Positions 63,276 through 64,000 of a DNA stretch of 64,000 nucleotides are shown one piece after another (position 1 is the first letter of the stretch; every line of letters begins with the position of its first letter). Made by a program: the position numbers and the translations under genes. The stretch spans positions 50,777,025-50,841,024 of the forward strand of contig OX344763.1 of the NCBI GenBank assembly GCA_947034895.1, read 5' to 3'. The notes under the pieces were generated by a model, which was not told where the DNA came from, ran no database searches, and saw only the letters and a list, made by a program, of their open reading frames with translations. The DNA is from Rhytidiadelphus loreus. Taxonomy: Eukaryota > Streptophyta > Bryopsida > Hypnales > Hylocomiaceae.

Positions 63276-64000
63276 ACTTTTTTTAAACATTCGGGGTTCT
63301 GTGGAACTAATTTTTTTGAGTAGCCCTCCTCATCTTGTTCGATGGACATACTTGTTCAAAAATTTGAATACATATTTCAACCCTACATGTTCATGGTTTA
63401 GGTTTTTTTTCTAAAGAACTTTCAAGTTCAATAAACCCTTACGTGATTGCTTTTTTTTGAAGTTTATATTTTTGGAATGATGTTTTGGAAGTATACTTTG
63501 ACTAGTAATCCCATTTTGAAGGGTTGCAATAGAATCCTTGCCCTACATCTTAAATAGAAAAATTCATTTCACAAAAATGTATAGCACATCTTTAGAAGCC
63601 ATAAATTGATTGGGCATAAATTGATTGGGCTTTCCAACCTTGCATGATTTAGGTGACAAACTTCAATTTAATTTTAGACTTCACATGCAAAACGAGAATT
63701 GAATTCAAAAATTTCTATAGTTTTAATGTTCACCCTAAATACTGTAATCTTTGAATCCTCAAATTATGATATTGTTGTGTTTTCTTCTCCTATGTAATCT
63801 ATAACATTTCTATTTCAAATTTGAAGGCTATAAATAAATTTTCTTAAAAATGATTCAATCTATAAAAATGTTGAAAGACGACAAAAAATAATATCAAAAG
63901 ATTCAGTTGTCGTTATTTATTTTTAGTAACATGTGTTTTGACTATGAAAAAAAAGTATGAGCTTATAGTTATCCTCGTTGAAGCTAATTGATTTTCTTTC

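Larger units (their letters stand above)
57658..64000. mobile_element. Second transposase-bearing element, left part only
   Basis: The satellite breaks off at 57657 and the new sequence starts CATCATATTCATTATTTTGG. Its TATTCATTATTTTGGGAG resembles TATTCATTAAATTGAGAC in the TIR of the 22-kb element. A diverged copy of the same transposase lies 0.84 kb inside on the minus strand, as in the 22-kb element, with a palindromic array directly upstream of it. The right end is outside the window, so the exact first base, TIR and target duplication cannot be proven. Confidence 0.55.

Overview
The window looks like nuclear, repeat-dominated DNA of a land plant or close relative. Introns are GT-AG, TTTAGGG/CCCTAAA telomere-type repeats are scattered through it, base composition is AT-rich, and the transposase family resembles DUF7869 proteins that I recall as expanded in mosses, lycophytes and ferns. 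I cannot name the species. No intact conventional gene is visible; what is coding-like belongs to mobile elements and is broken.

Layout. 1-2790 is a patchwork of degenerate tandem repeats. A 176-177 bp satellite then starts and runs, in one orientation, to 57657 (about 30.5 kb of satellite, roughly 170 monomers). Two insertions interrupt it, and because the host sequence is repetitive their ends can be read exactly. Insertion A (3767-25747, 21,981 bp) has 27-bp terminal inverted repeats (26/27 identical) and a 4-bp target duplication ATTG. Insertion B (45863-48309, 2,447 bp) starts TGTA, ends TACA, has a 5-bp target duplication CCATG and no internal region, so it reads as a solo LTR. The satellite ends at 57657, where another element with termini related to insertion A begins and runs off the window.

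Insertion A is a large cargo-carrying DNA transposon. Left to right it holds a broken DUF7869-like transposase (minus strand), a 47-bp minisatellite carrying a palindromic motif, a RING/2OG-Fe(II)-dioxygenase-like ORF (plus), a cluster of long hairpins, and a multi-exon plus-strand block. That block has an N4/N6 DNA-methyltransferase-like region followed by an FCP1/NIF (HAD) phosphatase-like region. The right-hand element holds a second, diverged transposase with its own palindromic motif array directly upstream. If the family calls hold, the ancestor of insertion A carried transposition functions together with enzymes that could write and erase DNA methylation, plus dense palindromic sites that could be bound by a dimeric protein. 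This is the most interesting hypothesis here.

All coding regions carry in-frame stops. Where the two transposases can be compared, most stops face Gln or Arg codons, as expected from C-to-T decay in methylated heterochromatin. The palindromic motifs show the same TCGA to TTGA/TCAA decay.
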